Numbered from the stretch's first letter, positions 1-6,518 are shown. The stretch is DNA of 9,507 bases from Candidatus Gastranaerophilales bacterium (GCA_944325615.1 CALVAU010000219.1:1-9507); one strand, 5' to 3'. Numbers and translations: made by a program. Notes: generated by a model not told the origin, from the letters alone.

Positions 1-428
1 GCTTCAATGCCTGCTTTTGTTCTGATGTATTCTGGGGCCAAAGTAATAAATCCTAAATGAGCACTAGATTTTAGCGGGTTTATACTCATTGAGTATCCGC
101 CGATAAGTTTATTTTCTTTTTCTATCACCTCAGTTATACTGTTGGGTTGTTTTGACGCTATTGAAAATGGCAGCATTGATATATAACGATCTATTTTTCT
201 TAAAAATTTAGATTGTGTTTTATTTGGCTCAAGGTTGTATATTAATGAATCATAAAATAAATCTAAAATTTTTTTAATTTCATCTTTACTGTTAATTCTT
301 TTAATAATGGTTCCTGTAAATGATAAGCTATCTTGTGGGATAGGTGTATAAGTTTTATAGTTATTGCTTGTCGGTGTATTATTAATTCTATTTAAAGTGC
401 AATATTGGTTTTGTTTTCTTATTAGCAT
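1..428 (-). CDS. GNAT-like acetyltransferase domain protein, C-terminus cut off by the window edge
   Basis: About 142 codons are visible, read from ATG at 428; the gene continues past base 1. A good AAGGAG ribosome-binding site sits 5 bases before the ATG and overlaps the stop codon region of the preceding gene (10 bases between the two), so the pair is surely co-transcribed. The first ~34 residues are rich in Asn, Thr and Gln and look unfolded. They end in LSFTG (residues 35-39), after which a globular domain starts. This domain aligns throughout with the neighbour at 439-1113: shared blocks include SITEVI/VITEII, GGYSMSI/GGYSFSI and RTKAGIEA/RTKTGISA, roughly 40% identity over the last ~55 visible residues by eye. 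The RTKxGI segment fits the acetyl-CoA pyrophosphate-binding turn of GNAT enzymes, but the rest of the cofactor site lies outside the window. Substrate unknown. It is a tandem duplicate of its neighbour. Confidence 0.75.
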   Translation of the reverse strand, partial: MLIRKQNQYCTLNRINNTPTSNNYKTYTPIPQDSLSFTGTIIKRINSKDEIKKILDLFYDSLIYNLEPNKTQSKFLRKIDRYISMLPFSIASKQPNSITEVIEKENKLIGGYSMSINPLKSSAHLGFITLAPEYIRTKAGIE

Positions 429-438
429 GAGATTCTCC

Positions 439-1113
439 TTAATTTTTAGTTTTGTTTAAACTTTTTAACGTTTCAATAAATTCATTTGTAGGAATTTTAT
501 ATTCTACAAATGGAATGAGGAATTTAGAATTTAAAATTTTTTCTGTACCAAAACGACTAAACAGTTTTCTTGCAGGTATATTAACATATTCAGTCTCCCA
601 GGTGATTTTATTAAGCTTATTGTCAGTTGCCAGTTTTGCAATTTTATCAGCCATAACCTTTAATGCGGAAATTCCGGTTTTTGTTCTTTTTAAATCGTCA
701 GAAAGTGTCAAAAAATCAATATGACCGCTTAGTTTTTGCTTATCTATTGAAAAAGAATAACCACCTGATATTTTATTGTTGTTGTATATTATTTCGGTAA
801 TTACATCAGGATCCTTTACTGAATGCATGAAAGGAATAGAAATTAATTGTTCTGTCAAAAAATTGAAGATTTTATCAATAATCCTATCATTTGGATAATT
901 ATTATTTAAGGATTTAATAAATAGTTTTGCAAGTTTTGCCATCTCTTTATTATCTTTTACTTTTTGCAAAGTGAGTCCGCAAAAACTTGTTTTATCTAAA
1001 TAATCAGAATTTTGATTAAATTTTGCAGATGTATATATATTTTTATTTTGTATTTGAGAAATATTTTTTATAGGGGCAGAATTGTATATGGAATAATTTG
1101 TGTTGAAATACAT
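439..1113 (-). CDS. GNAT-fold N-acetyltransferase-like protein
   Basis: This encodes 224 residues from ATG at 1113, with a strong AGGAGG-like site at 1117-1122. Residues 1-41 are a low-complexity Asn/Ser/Ile/Tyr-rich leader with no signal-peptide pattern, ending in TSFCG (42-46). The globular part carries GNAT signatures. A strand GGYSFSI (117-123) is followed by the strand HIDFLTL (131-137) and the cofactor loop R143-TKTGIS-A150, leading into a helix. Then comes ITWETEYVN with N178, A181 and LFSRFG (184-189), which corresponds to the GNAT motif N..A..LY.k.GF. The cofactor loop is one residue off the canonical R-x-x-G-x-G, so activity is probable but not certain. GNAT enzymes move an acetyl group from acetyl-CoA to an amine; nothing here identifies the acceptor. 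It lies 55 bases downstream of miaB with no clear terminator between, so it may share the miaB transcript. The next gene is its paralog. Confidence 0.75.
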   Translation of the reverse strand: MYFNTNYSIYNSAPIKNISQIQNKNIYTSAKFNQNSDYLDKTSFCGLTLQKVKDNKEMAKLAKLFIKSLNNNYPNDRIIDKIFNFLTEQLISIPFMHSVKDPDVITEIIYNNNKISGGYSFSIDKQKLSGHIDFLTLSDDLKRTKTGISALKVMADKIAKLATDNKLNKITWETEYVNIPARKLFSRFGTEKILNSKFLIPFVEYKIPTNEFIETLKSLNKTKN

Positions 1114-1168
1114 AGGTCCTCCATTGATTAGGAAAACCCCTGAAAAATATTTTTGCTATATCGCGCTA

Positions 1169-2497
1169 CTATAATAATTCACCTTGCAAATACCAGGTTT
1201 TTGTACCTGTGATTTTTACGTTCAAAAATTCACCTGTTCTATCAGTATCACAAGGAATATGAACAATTTTATTATTTCTTGTTCTGCCTGTAATTACGTT
1301 TTTGCCTTTGTGGTTTTCAAAGTTTTCAACTAAAACTTCCATTGTACGACCTACGTATTTTTTGTTAGATTTAAGGCAATTTTCTCTGACTTTTTCATTT
1401 AATCTTGCAAGACGTTCAGTTTTGACATCTTCATCAATAAATTTGTCTGTCCATTTTGCTGCGACAGTTTTTTCTCTTGGAGAATATGCTGCTGTATTTG
1501 AGTAATCAAGCTCAAACTCATCAATTGCAGTTAAAGTTTCAACAAATTGTTCCTCAGTTTCGCCTGGAAATCCTGCGATAAAATCACTTGTGATTGTAAC
1601 ATCAGCAACTTTAGATCTTACTTTATCGACAATTTTTTTATAAGTTTCTCTGTCATATCTTCTGTTCATTTTCTTCAAGACTTCACTTGAGCCTGATTGC
1701 ATTGGGATGTGAAAATATTCACAAACTTTATCCAATTCTACAACTGTATCAATTAATTCATCTGTGATATCTGTCGGATATGATGTTACAAAACGAATTC
1801 TGAATTGGCCATCAAGTTTATTCAAGTCTCTCAAAAGTTGAGCAAGACGATAGTTTCTATCTTTAAAATCCTTGCCGTAGCTATCAACATTTTGACCGAG
1901 TAGCGTAATTTCTTTAAATCCGCTATTTAGTGCATCTTTAGCTTCTTTAATTATAATTTCAGGGGTTCTGGATCTTTCTCTACCTCTGGTGTAGGGCACG
2001 ATACAGTATGTACAGAAATTATTGCATCCTTCAGTAATCGGAATCCAAGCGTTTACGCTTTTTACTCTATCTATTTCATATAGAGAAGCTTTATCATCCT
2101 CAGTCGCGTTAGTTTCAGTGCATTCGCAAACTCTTTCGCCATTATTAATTTTTTTGATAATTTCCGGAAGTGAATATATTTTATGTGTGCCAAGTACAAA
2201 ATCGACATAAGGTGCTCTTCTAAATACTTCTTTCATTTTTTGTTGAGCGACGCATCCGCAAAATCCGATTTTTAAATTAGGCTTAGAAGTCTTTTTCCAT
2301 TGTCCCCAAACTCCTATTAGGCTGAAAGCTTTGTCTTCACTCAGTTGTCTGATTGAACAGGTATTTACCATAACAAGATCAGCTTCTTTTGGGTTTTCTG
2401 TCTGCTCATAATCAAAATGTGAAAGCATTCCAAACATTCTTTCACTGTCTGATTTGTTCATTTGGCATCCCATTGTCTCTATATAAACTTTTTTCAT
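1169..2497 (-). CDS. miaB: MiaB, tRNA-2-methylthio-N6-dimethylallyladenosine synthase
   Basis: The 442-residue product is full length for the family. MiaB is a radical-SAM methylthiotransferase that adds a methylthio group to i6A37 in tRNAs reading UNN codons; it is cytosolic. The N-terminal domain holds three cluster cysteines: C11 in GCQMNKSDSE, C47 in VNTCSIR and C82 in GCVAQ. The radical-SAM site is C158-x3-C162-x2-C165, followed by IVPYTRGRERSR, which is typical of MiaB rather than RimO or MtaB. A TRAM RNA-binding domain occupies roughly residues 380-442. Start choice: an ATG at 2506 is in frame, but the AAGGGA at 2507-2512 directly abuts it. The ATG at 2497 has the proper 9-base spacing and gives the family-typical MKKVYIETMGCQMN beginning. 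A promoter at 2533-2562 precedes the gene. Confidence 0.96.
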   Translation of the reverse strand: MKKVYIETMGCQMNKSDSERMFGMLSHFDYEQTENPKEADLVMVNTCSIRQLSEDKAFSLIGVWGQWKKTSKPNLKIGFCGCVAQQKMKEVFRRAPYVDFVLGTHKIYSLPEIIKKINNGERVCECTETNATEDDKASLYEIDRVKSVNAWIPITEGCNNFCTYCIVPYTRGRERSRTPEIIIKEAKDALNSGFKEITLLGQNVDSYGKDFKDRNYRLAQLLRDLNKLDGQFRIRFVTSYPTDITDELIDTVVELDKVCEYFHIPMQSGSSEVLKKMNRRYDRETYKKIVDKVRSKVADVTITSDFIAGFPGETEEQFVETLTAIDEFELDYSNTAAYSPREKTVAAKWTDKFIDEDVKTERLARLNEKVRENCLKSNKKYVGRTMEVLVENFENHKGKNVITGRTRNNKIVHIPCDTDRTGEFLNVKITGTKTWYLQGELL

Positions 2498-2532
2498 AAT
2501 CCACATTCCCTTAAATTTATTTTCGTATAAAA

Positions 2533-2562
2533 ATTATAATATAAACAAATACCGTTTTGCAA
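2533..2562 (-). promoter_or_regulatory. Sigma-70-type promoter for miaB
   Basis: On the minus strand, TTGCAA (2557-2562) is separated by 18 bases from a perfect TATAAT (2533-2538), about 36 bases before the miaB ATG. It is divergent from the promoter at 2570-2598, and the -35 boxes lie 7 bases apart. Identified by pattern only. Confidence 0.6.
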
Positions 2563-2569
2563 TAAATAC

Positions 2570-2598
2570 TTGACTTTTGCCAATAAAAATTATATCCT
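2570..2598 (+). promoter_or_regulatory. Sigma-70-type promoter for the acyl-CoA synthetase operon
   Basis: TTGACT (2570-2575), a 17-base spacer, then TATCCT (2593-2598). The -35 box is near consensus and the -10 matches four of six. It places the transcript start about 35 bases before the ATG at 2640, leaving room for AAGG at 2630-2633. Confidence 0.5.
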
Positions 2599-2639
2599 GA
2601 AGTTAGGTCTTTTATATTGTAAAGGGGTTAAGGTAATAG

Positions 2640-4313
2640 ATGGAAGCAAGAAGAAAAAATGTCCTTTCACTTCTAGATGAAAGAACAAAAAGATTTGGGG
2701 AAAGAATAGCACTTGGCACAAAAACACCTCTTGGGTGGAAAGAGTTTACCTATAAAGGTATAGGAATGCTTTCAAGGAAGCTCGCTTGTTATTTAATTGA
2801 TTATATTGATGTAAAAAAGGGTGATCGCCTTGCGATTTTATCAGAATCAAAGCCTGAATATGGAGCGTGCGTTTTCGCCTCTGCAATGGCTGGGATGATT
2901 ACTGTTCCTTTGGATATTAAATTAACTAAATATGAATTGCACAGTATATTATCGGATTGCGAACCGATTGTAATGTTGGTATCTGCAAATTTTTTGCAGA
3001 CTGCAATGGAATTGAAAAAAGAATTAGGGTGTATAAAAGAAATAATTTTAATGGATGAGCCAGCTTCTGATATTGAATGTAAGAGCTTGTATAATTTACC
3101 TGACAATTATGAAGCAAGATGGCGTCCTAGATCTTCTAAGTCAACAGCTTTTATTATTTATACCTCAGGTACAACAGGAGCTCCAAAAGGTGTTGAAATT
3201 TCTTTTGCAAATATGCTTTCTCAATTGGATGATCTTGAGGATGCTTTGAATAAAATTCTTCCTGACAGAATGGTAACTGTCTTATCAATATTACCGATGA
3301 ACCACTTGTTTGAAATGACGGTCGGTTTTAGTACGTTTTTGAACTTCGGGTTTAGCGTGTATTATACTCCAAGTTTAAAACCAAAAGATATTTTAGGTAT
3401 TATGCGTGCTAAAAAAGTTGATTTTATGATTGTAGTGCCTGCGTTCTTGAAACTTTTAAAAGTGGGGATTGAATCTGAAATTAATAATTCGCCAAAACAT
3501 GTGCAAATGTTGTTCAATTTTATGTTGAAGCTGTCAAAATTTATTCCTTCATATAGAATTAAAAAATTGATGTTCAAGAAAATTCATGACAAATTCGGCG
3601 GACATTTTATGGGATGTATTTCAGGCGGAGCGCCATTAGATATTTCAGTAGGGGAATTCTTTGAAAGAATTGGTATAAAAGTATATCAAGGCTATGGATT
3701 ATCCGAGACAAGTCCTGTTGTATCCGTAAATACAGATAAACGTAATGATTTAGCTTCAGTAGGCAGACCATTGAAAAGTTTTGAAGCTCGTATTGATAAA
3801 GAAACAGGTGAATTACAACTTCGCGGACCTGCAATTATGAAAGGATATCACAATCAGCCGGAATTGACTGCTGAAACTATTGATCCTGATGGTTGGCTGC
3901 ATACAGGTGATATTGCAAAAATTACAAAAGACGGACATATATATATAACCGGTCGTATTAAAAATATGATTGTTCTATCAGGTGGAAAGAAAGTTTTTCC
4001 AGAAGAAGTTGAGGCAGTACTAGAAAAAAGTTCATATTTCGCGGAAGTTTGCGTGATAGGTGTTTCAAGAACTTTTGGCTCAAAAGACGGGACAGAAGAT
4101 ATAGCTGCTGTAATTGTTCCATCAGAAGAAATTGTTTCAAAATATGATGAGGTTACTGTTGAAAAATTGTGCAGGGATGAAGTGAAACGTCTTTCTGAAC
4201 GATTGACACCGTATAAACGTCCGATTAATATTGTAATAAGCAGAAATCCTCTGCCAAGAACAACAACAAGAAAAGTTAAGCGTAAAGAAGTTAAAGAGTT
4301 AGTAAAATCTTAG
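2640..4313 (+). CDS. AMP-forming acyl-CoA (or acyl-ACP) synthetase
   Basis: This 557-residue protein is an adenylate-forming enzyme of the ANL superfamily. Such enzymes activate a carboxylic acid with ATP to an acyl-adenylate, then transfer it to CoA or a carrier protein. The phosphate-binding A3 loop is at about 175-186 (TSGTTGAPKGVE). A5 is YQGYGLSETSP (349-359), with E356 the usual Mg-ATP residue. A7 is GWLHTGD (418-424), with ribose-binding D424. The hinge motif is ITGRIKNMIVLSGGKKVFPEE (436-456). Near the C-terminus PLPRTTTRKVKR (537-548) supplies the expected catalytic lysine, K545. It is preceded by Arg where Gly is most common, a mild departure. The overall pattern, including the SGGKKVFPEE block, resembles long-chain fatty acid:CoA ligases, so a fatty-acid substrate is the likeliest, but specificity cannot be read from the sequence. 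It is the first gene of a unit with two small exported proteins. Confidence 0.92.
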   Translation: MEARRKNVLSLLDERTKRFGERIALGTKTPLGWKEFTYKGIGMLSRKLACYLIDYIDVKKGDRLAILSESKPEYGACVFASAMAGMITVPLDIKLTKYELHSILSDCEPIVMLVSANFLQTAMELKKELGCIKEIILMDEPASDIECKSLYNLPDNYEARWRPRSSKSTAFIIYTSGTTGAPKGVEISFANMLSQLDDLEDALNKILPDRMVTVLSILPMNHLFEMTVGFSTFLNFGFSVYYTPSLKPKDILGIMRAKKVDFMIVVPAFLKLLKVGIESEINNSPKHVQMLFNFMLKLSKFIPSYRIKKLMFKKIHDKFGGHFMGCISGGAPLDISVGEFFERIGIKVYQGYGLSETSPVVSVNTDKRNDLASVGRPLKSFEARIDKETGELQLRGPAIMKGYHNQPELTAETIDPDGWLHTGDIAKITKDGHIYITGRIKNMIVLSGGKKVFPEEVEAVLEKSSYFAEVCVIGVSRTFGSKDGTEDIAAVIVPSEEIVSKYDEVTVEKLCRDEVKRLSERLTPYKRPINIVISRNPLPRTTTRKVKRKEVKELVKS

Positions 4314-4319
4314 GTGTAT

Positions 4320-4610
4320 ATGATAAAAAAGATTGTTATATCGAGTTTTATATTTGTGATTTTAGGTGGAATGATGCCTGCTTTTGCAGAAAGGACTGTC
4401 GGACATCCTGGTAAAATCTCAGGTTTGTCAGTAGGAGCAGCAGCTCTATCTCTGTTGATTTGGCCGGGATTGGGTCAGGTTGTATTGGACAATCCTTATG
4501 AAAAAAATTGTACTCATGCACTTTTAGGTTTGACTGTTGTATTTCGACTTTGGTCGGCGTATGATGCTTTTGTAGACAGAAAAGGTGGAGTTTGGCATAA
4601 TAGAATTTAA
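4320..4610 (+). CDS. Small exported/membrane protein with a PGLGQ motif, function unknown
   Basis: This encodes 96 residues from ATG at 4320, six bases after the synthetase stop. A GTG at 4314 is in frame, but the ATG leaves TAGG (4311-4314) as a weak ribosome-binding site and gives the cleaner signal peptide. That is MIKKIVISSF..., a hydrophobic core to about residue 19, and an AFA cleavage site at 21-23. The mature part has two hydrophobic stretches, about 36-56 (GLSVGAAALSLLIWPGLGQV) and about 67-84, separated by a short polar loop with one Cys (C64). WPGLGQ (48-53) recalls small membrane proteins of the DUF5683 kind, but the match is too short to assign a family. The distal part LWSAYDAFVDR is also distinctive. 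Co-transcription with the acyl-CoA synthetase suggests a role at the cell envelope; I cannot say more. Confidence 0.72.
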   Translation: MIKKIVISSFIFVILGGMMPAFAERTVGHPGKISGLSVGAAALSLLIWPGLGQVVLDNPYEKNCTHALLGLTVVFRLWSAYDAFVDRKGGVWHNRI

Positions 4611-4623
4611 CAGGAGTTATCTG

Positions 4624-5091
4624 GTGCTTAAAAAATCAATTTTAATATCATTATTTATAGCTTTATTATCAATCCCAGTATTAGCAGATGAACAAGGGGA
4701 AATCACTTTAGATGAAACTGATACTTTAGAATTGCCGGCAGTAGTTCAGGATGAACCGGCAAAGCCGCCTGTGCAGAGTGTTAATGCTCCAAAATGGGAA
4801 GAATTTTGTGAAAGCGGATATGAAAATGCAAAGGCCACTGACAAAAAAAATATTTTAAATGTGATAAATTTTGTTGATGCAGAAAGAACAAAAAGTAATT
4901 ACTGGGCAGAAAGACGAGTAAATTTTGAAAAAGCTATTGAGCATTGTAATACTTTGACCGAAGAAGAAAAAGCATTTTGTTATGAAGGTGTAAGAAATGC
5001 TGAAAACGAGCGCAATGAAATGTATGAAATACAAAGAAAGCATATAAACTACAAAAACCAAGGTATAATTATTGATAAACCAAATTATTAA
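4624..5091 (+). CDS. Exported helical protein, function unknown
   Basis: This encodes 155 residues starting at GTG 4624. AGGAG at 4612-4616 lies exactly 7 bases before this GTG, and the start yields a textbook signal peptide: MLKKSILISLF, hydrophobic core, cut after VLA (residue 21). A longer reading from ATG 4585 would overlap the previous gene, bury the ribosome-binding site and put a polar extension before the signal, so I reject it. The mature N-terminus (22-56) is acidic and Pro-rich and probably flexible. Residues ~57-150 are predicted helical and highly charged, with three cysteines (C62, C108, C119). An odd number leaves at least one unpaired. I recognise no family. It lies 13 bases after the previous gene and is followed by a strong terminator at 5126-5160, so it ends the operon. 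Confidence 0.78.
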   Translation: MLKKSILISLFIALLSIPVLADEQGEITLDETDTLELPAVVQDEPAKPPVQSVNAPKWEEFCESGYENAKATDKKNILNVINFVDAERTKSNYWAERRVNFEKAIEHCNTLTEEEKAFCYEGVRNAENERNEMYEIQRKHINYKNQGIIIDKPNY

Positions 5092-5125
5092 TTTTGAATA
5101 ATTGAATTTCAAAAATTCAAAAATA

Positions 5126-5160
5126 AAAAATAGCTGAGAATATTATTCTCAGCTATTTTT
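5126..5160. terminator. Bidirectional intrinsic terminator between convergent genes
   Basis: A perfect 12-bp stem is formed by ATAGCTGAGAAT (5130-5141) and its complement (5145-5156) with a 3-base ATT loop. A's before it (5126-5129) and T's after it (5157-5160, then ATTTT) let it act on both strands. It closes the acyl-CoA synthetase unit on the plus strand and the rubrerythrin gene on the minus strand. Confidence 0.93.
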
Positions 5161-5174
5161 ATTTTCCTCAACTC

Positions 5175-5714
5175 TTATGAAAAGTATCTTTTCAAAAGAC
5201 CGTCAAAGCCTTTGCCATGACGAGCTTCGTCTTTGGCCATTTCATGAACTGTATCATGGATAGCATCGTATCCGAGTTCTTTAGCACGTTTTGCAATAGC
5301 CAATTTACCTTCACAAGCTCCATGCTCAGCTTCTGCCCTAAGTTCAAGATTTTTCTTTGTAGAATTTGTAACTACTTCGCCCAACAATTCTGCAAATTTA
5401 GCTGCGTGTTCAGCTTCTTCGAATGCATATCTTTTATATGCTTCTGCAACTTCCGGATATCCTTCTCTTTCAGCTACTCTTGCCATTGCAAGGTACATAC
5501 CTACTTCAGTACATTCTCCTGCAAAGTGAGCTCTAAGTCCTTCCATAACTTCTTTATCTTCAACTTTGCCGTCGCCTACATTGTGTTCACAAGCATAAAC
5601 TTTTTCACCGCCGCCGATTTCTTTAAAAGTTGTTGCTCCACATAAAGGAAATCTTTCAGGAGCTTTATCTGCTTCAGTTGACCAACCGCATACTGTACAT
5701 ACGAATTTTGCCAT
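5175..5714 (-). CDS. rbr: Rubrerythrin with N-terminal rubredoxin-like domain (reverse rubrerythrin type)
   Basis: This encodes 179 residues from ATG at 5714, with AGGTGG at 5721-5726 and 6-base spacing. Rubrerythrins reduce hydrogen peroxide in anaerobes using a diiron site fed by a rubredoxin-like Fe(Cys)4 centre; they are cytosolic. The rubredoxin-like domain comes first (residues 1-40), the reverse of classical rubrerythrin. The ferritin-like four-helix domain follows (about 50-179). Candidate diiron ligands are E67, E100 with H103 (EEAEH), E130 and/or E135, and E163 with H166 (DEARH). The oddity is in the iron-sulfur site: C6 and C9 form the first knuckle, but the second reads FPLCG (22-26). 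Only C25 remains and Phe22 stands where Cys is expected. The codon is TTT, one base from TGT. The gene has its own promoter and ends at the shared terminator. Confidence 0.94.
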   Translation of the reverse strand: MAKFVCTVCGWSTEADKAPERFPLCGATTFKEIGGGEKVYACEHNVGDGKVEDKEVMEGLRAHFAGECTEVGMYLAMARVAEREGYPEVAEAYKRYAFEEAEHAAKFAELLGEVVTNSTKKNLELRAEAEHGACEGKLAIAKRAKELGYDAIHDTVHEMAKDEARHGKGFDGLLKRYFS

Positions 5715-5766
5715 TTTTTACCACCTTTCTTAATTTTGAAATTTATCTATCTCTTTCACATGTATT

Positions 5767-5795
5767 ACTATACACTATAAAATTAAATTTGTAAA
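5767..5795 (-). promoter_or_regulatory. Sigma-70-type promoter for rubrerythrin
   Basis: On the minus strand, TTTACA (5790-5795), a 17-base spacer and TATAGT (5767-5772) each match consensus at five of six positions. It lies between the stop of the upstream gene (5809) and the rubrerythrin start (5714). TATAGT occurs twice in a row with one base between. I find no convincing PerR-type palindrome. Confidence 0.65.
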
Positions 5796-5808
5796 GTAGG
5801 AATTATTA

Positions 5809-6240
5809 TTATTTTTTCTGAAAAGTATTATTTTGCCTTTTAAATTCTTTTTGAAGAACTTCCGAAAATGGAATAATCGGTTCCATTTTATATCCGCAAT
5901 CTTCTGATAATGCTCCTCCCATTGAAAATAATTCTTCTTGAGGATATCTTCTACAAATGCCAGGACGTGTTTTGTGAATTTTACATTTATGCGTTTCAGG
6001 ATCAAGATTTGTGCATTCAAAAATAAGTCCTATATCATCTTTTCCTATAACTTTCAAATATGTGTAAAACCTGTGTAGTAGCTGTAATTTTTCAAACTCT
6101 TTTTCGTCCTGCACAACATGTTTGTAATGTTTGACATATATTTGAGTGCAGCATTTCCCGCAGGCTTTACATTTTCCTGTGCGGTAATATTTGCGTCTGA
6201 GAATATAGGCGAGAAACCATTTTTTTATTTTTTCAAACAT
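5809..6240 (-). CDS. YkgJ/UPF0153-family cysteine-cluster protein (putative Zn/Fe-binding)
   Basis: The 143-residue protein has the family hallmark C24-x2-C27-x2-C30-C31 near the N-terminus. Downstream come C76, C86, C96 (in KTRPGICRRYP) and C115 (in SEDCGY). These eight cysteines match the PF03692 CxxCxxCC pattern, annotated as a putative zinc- or iron-chelating domain; the biochemical role is poorly known. The first ~20 residues (FEKIKKWFLAYILRRKYYR) are basic and amphipathic, which might let it touch the membrane, but there is no signal peptide. ATG 6240 is the only reasonable start, yet no Shine-Dalgarno sequence precedes it, unlike most genes in the window. It lies upstream of rubrerythrin on the same strand with no terminator between, so some read-through is possible. 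A functional link through iron or redox chemistry is inference. Confidence 0.85.
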   Translation of the reverse strand: MFEKIKKWFLAYILRRKYYRTGKCKACGKCCTQIYVKHYKHVVQDEKEFEKLQLLHRFYTYLKVIGKDDIGLIFECTNLDPETHKCKIHKTRPGICRRYPQEELFSMGGALSEDCGYKMEPIIPFSEVLQKEFKRQNNTFQKK

Positions 6241-6270
6241 AACTACATGATAGCAGATTTAAAAAAGTAG

Positions 6271-6276
6271 ATTATA
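6271..6276 (-). promoter_or_regulatory. Possible -10 box for the YkgJ-family gene
   Basis: A perfect TATAAT on the minus strand lies about 30 bases before the ATG at 6240. No good -35 element is present at 16-18 bases, so this is a weak call. It would give a leader of roughly 24 bases lacking a Shine-Dalgarno sequence. Confidence 0.3.
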
Positions 6277-6315
6277 AAGTTTTGTAAAGTTTTTGGAAGC
6301 GTATTGGCAAATAAA

Positions 6316-6354
6316 TTTATTCAGGGATATTAAAAGAACATACCCCTGAATAAA
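6316..6354. repeat. Perfect 11-bp inverted repeat in the intergenic region
   Basis: TTTATTCAGGG (6316-6326) and its exact complement (6344-6354) flank a 17-base A-rich loop. There is no T-tract on either side, so it is not a standard terminator. A possible plus-strand promoter, TTGGCA (6304-6309) with TATTAA (6328-6333) at 18 bases, overlaps the left arm, so an operator is one reading; a 5' hairpin of an RNA is another. Confidence 0.6.
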
Positions 6355-6366
6355 ACATACTATAAC

Positions 6367-6407
6367 ATAACCAAAATAACCAACCTTGACCTCTGATAAC
6401 CAAAATA
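6367..6407. repeat. Direct repeats ATAACCAA / ATAACCAAAATA
   Basis: ATAACCAAAATA occurs at 6367-6378 and again at 6396-6407, 29 bases apart. The shorter core ATAACCAA also occurs at 6376-6383, overlapping the first copy. The second long copy forms most of the loop of the terminator hairpin at 6389-6422. Confidence 0.6.
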
Positions 6408-6422
6408 GGAGGTTTTTTTTTT
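6389..6422 (+). terminator. Intrinsic terminator/attenuator with no gene in front of it
   Basis: ACCTCT (6389-6394) pairs with GGAGGT (6408-6413), including one G-T pair, around a 13-base loop, followed by ten T's (6413-6422). No plus-strand coding sequence lies between 6241 and this point. It must therefore end a short non-coding transcript or attenuate transcription towards the gene at 6519. Confidence 0.55.
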
Positions 6423-6505
6423 ACTTATTTTCAATTAAAGATTCTACTTTCTGGCAATGAAAAGATATCTATTGTCGTTTAAGCTGTATATGGTTGGATA
6501 TGTGA

Positions 6506-6516
6506 AAGGTTGGTTA
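6506..6516 (+). promoter_or_regulatory. Ribosome-binding region complementary to an upstream leader segment
   Basis: AAGGTTGGTTA (6506-6516) contains the Shine-Dalgarno AAGG, ten bases before the ATG at 6519. It is the exact reverse complement of 6377-6387 upstream. If both lie on one RNA, or if the upstream segment forms a separate RNA, pairing would cover the ribosome-binding site. Only the complementarity is seen; regulation is inferred. Confidence 0.35.
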
Positions 6517-6518
6517 AT

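Noticed and set aside
2495..2506. ATG 2506 as the miaB start
   Set aside because: The ribosome-binding site abuts it with no spacing; ATG 2497 is correctly spaced and matches the family N-terminus.
2801..4140. Open frames in other phases inside the acyl-CoA synthetase gene
   Set aside because: All lie within a gene with every family motif in place and lack independent start signals.
4585..5091. Start at ATG 4585 for the exported helical protein
   Set aside because: It overlaps the previous gene and includes AGGAG in the coding sequence; GTG 4624 has ideal spacing and gives a proper signal peptide.
5217..5645. Long open frame antisense to rubrerythrin
   Set aside because: The encoded Cys/Phe/Ser-rich sequence is a by-product of the rubrerythrin codons; no ribosome-binding site or family resemblance.
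5767..5795. PerR-type operator in the rubrerythrin promoter
   Set aside because: The TATAGTGTATAGT sequence is a direct repeat, not the expected palindrome.
6389..6422. Hairpin as terminator of the YkgJ-family gene
   Set aside because: That gene is on the minus strand and runs the other way, starting at 6240; the T-tract is on the plus strand.
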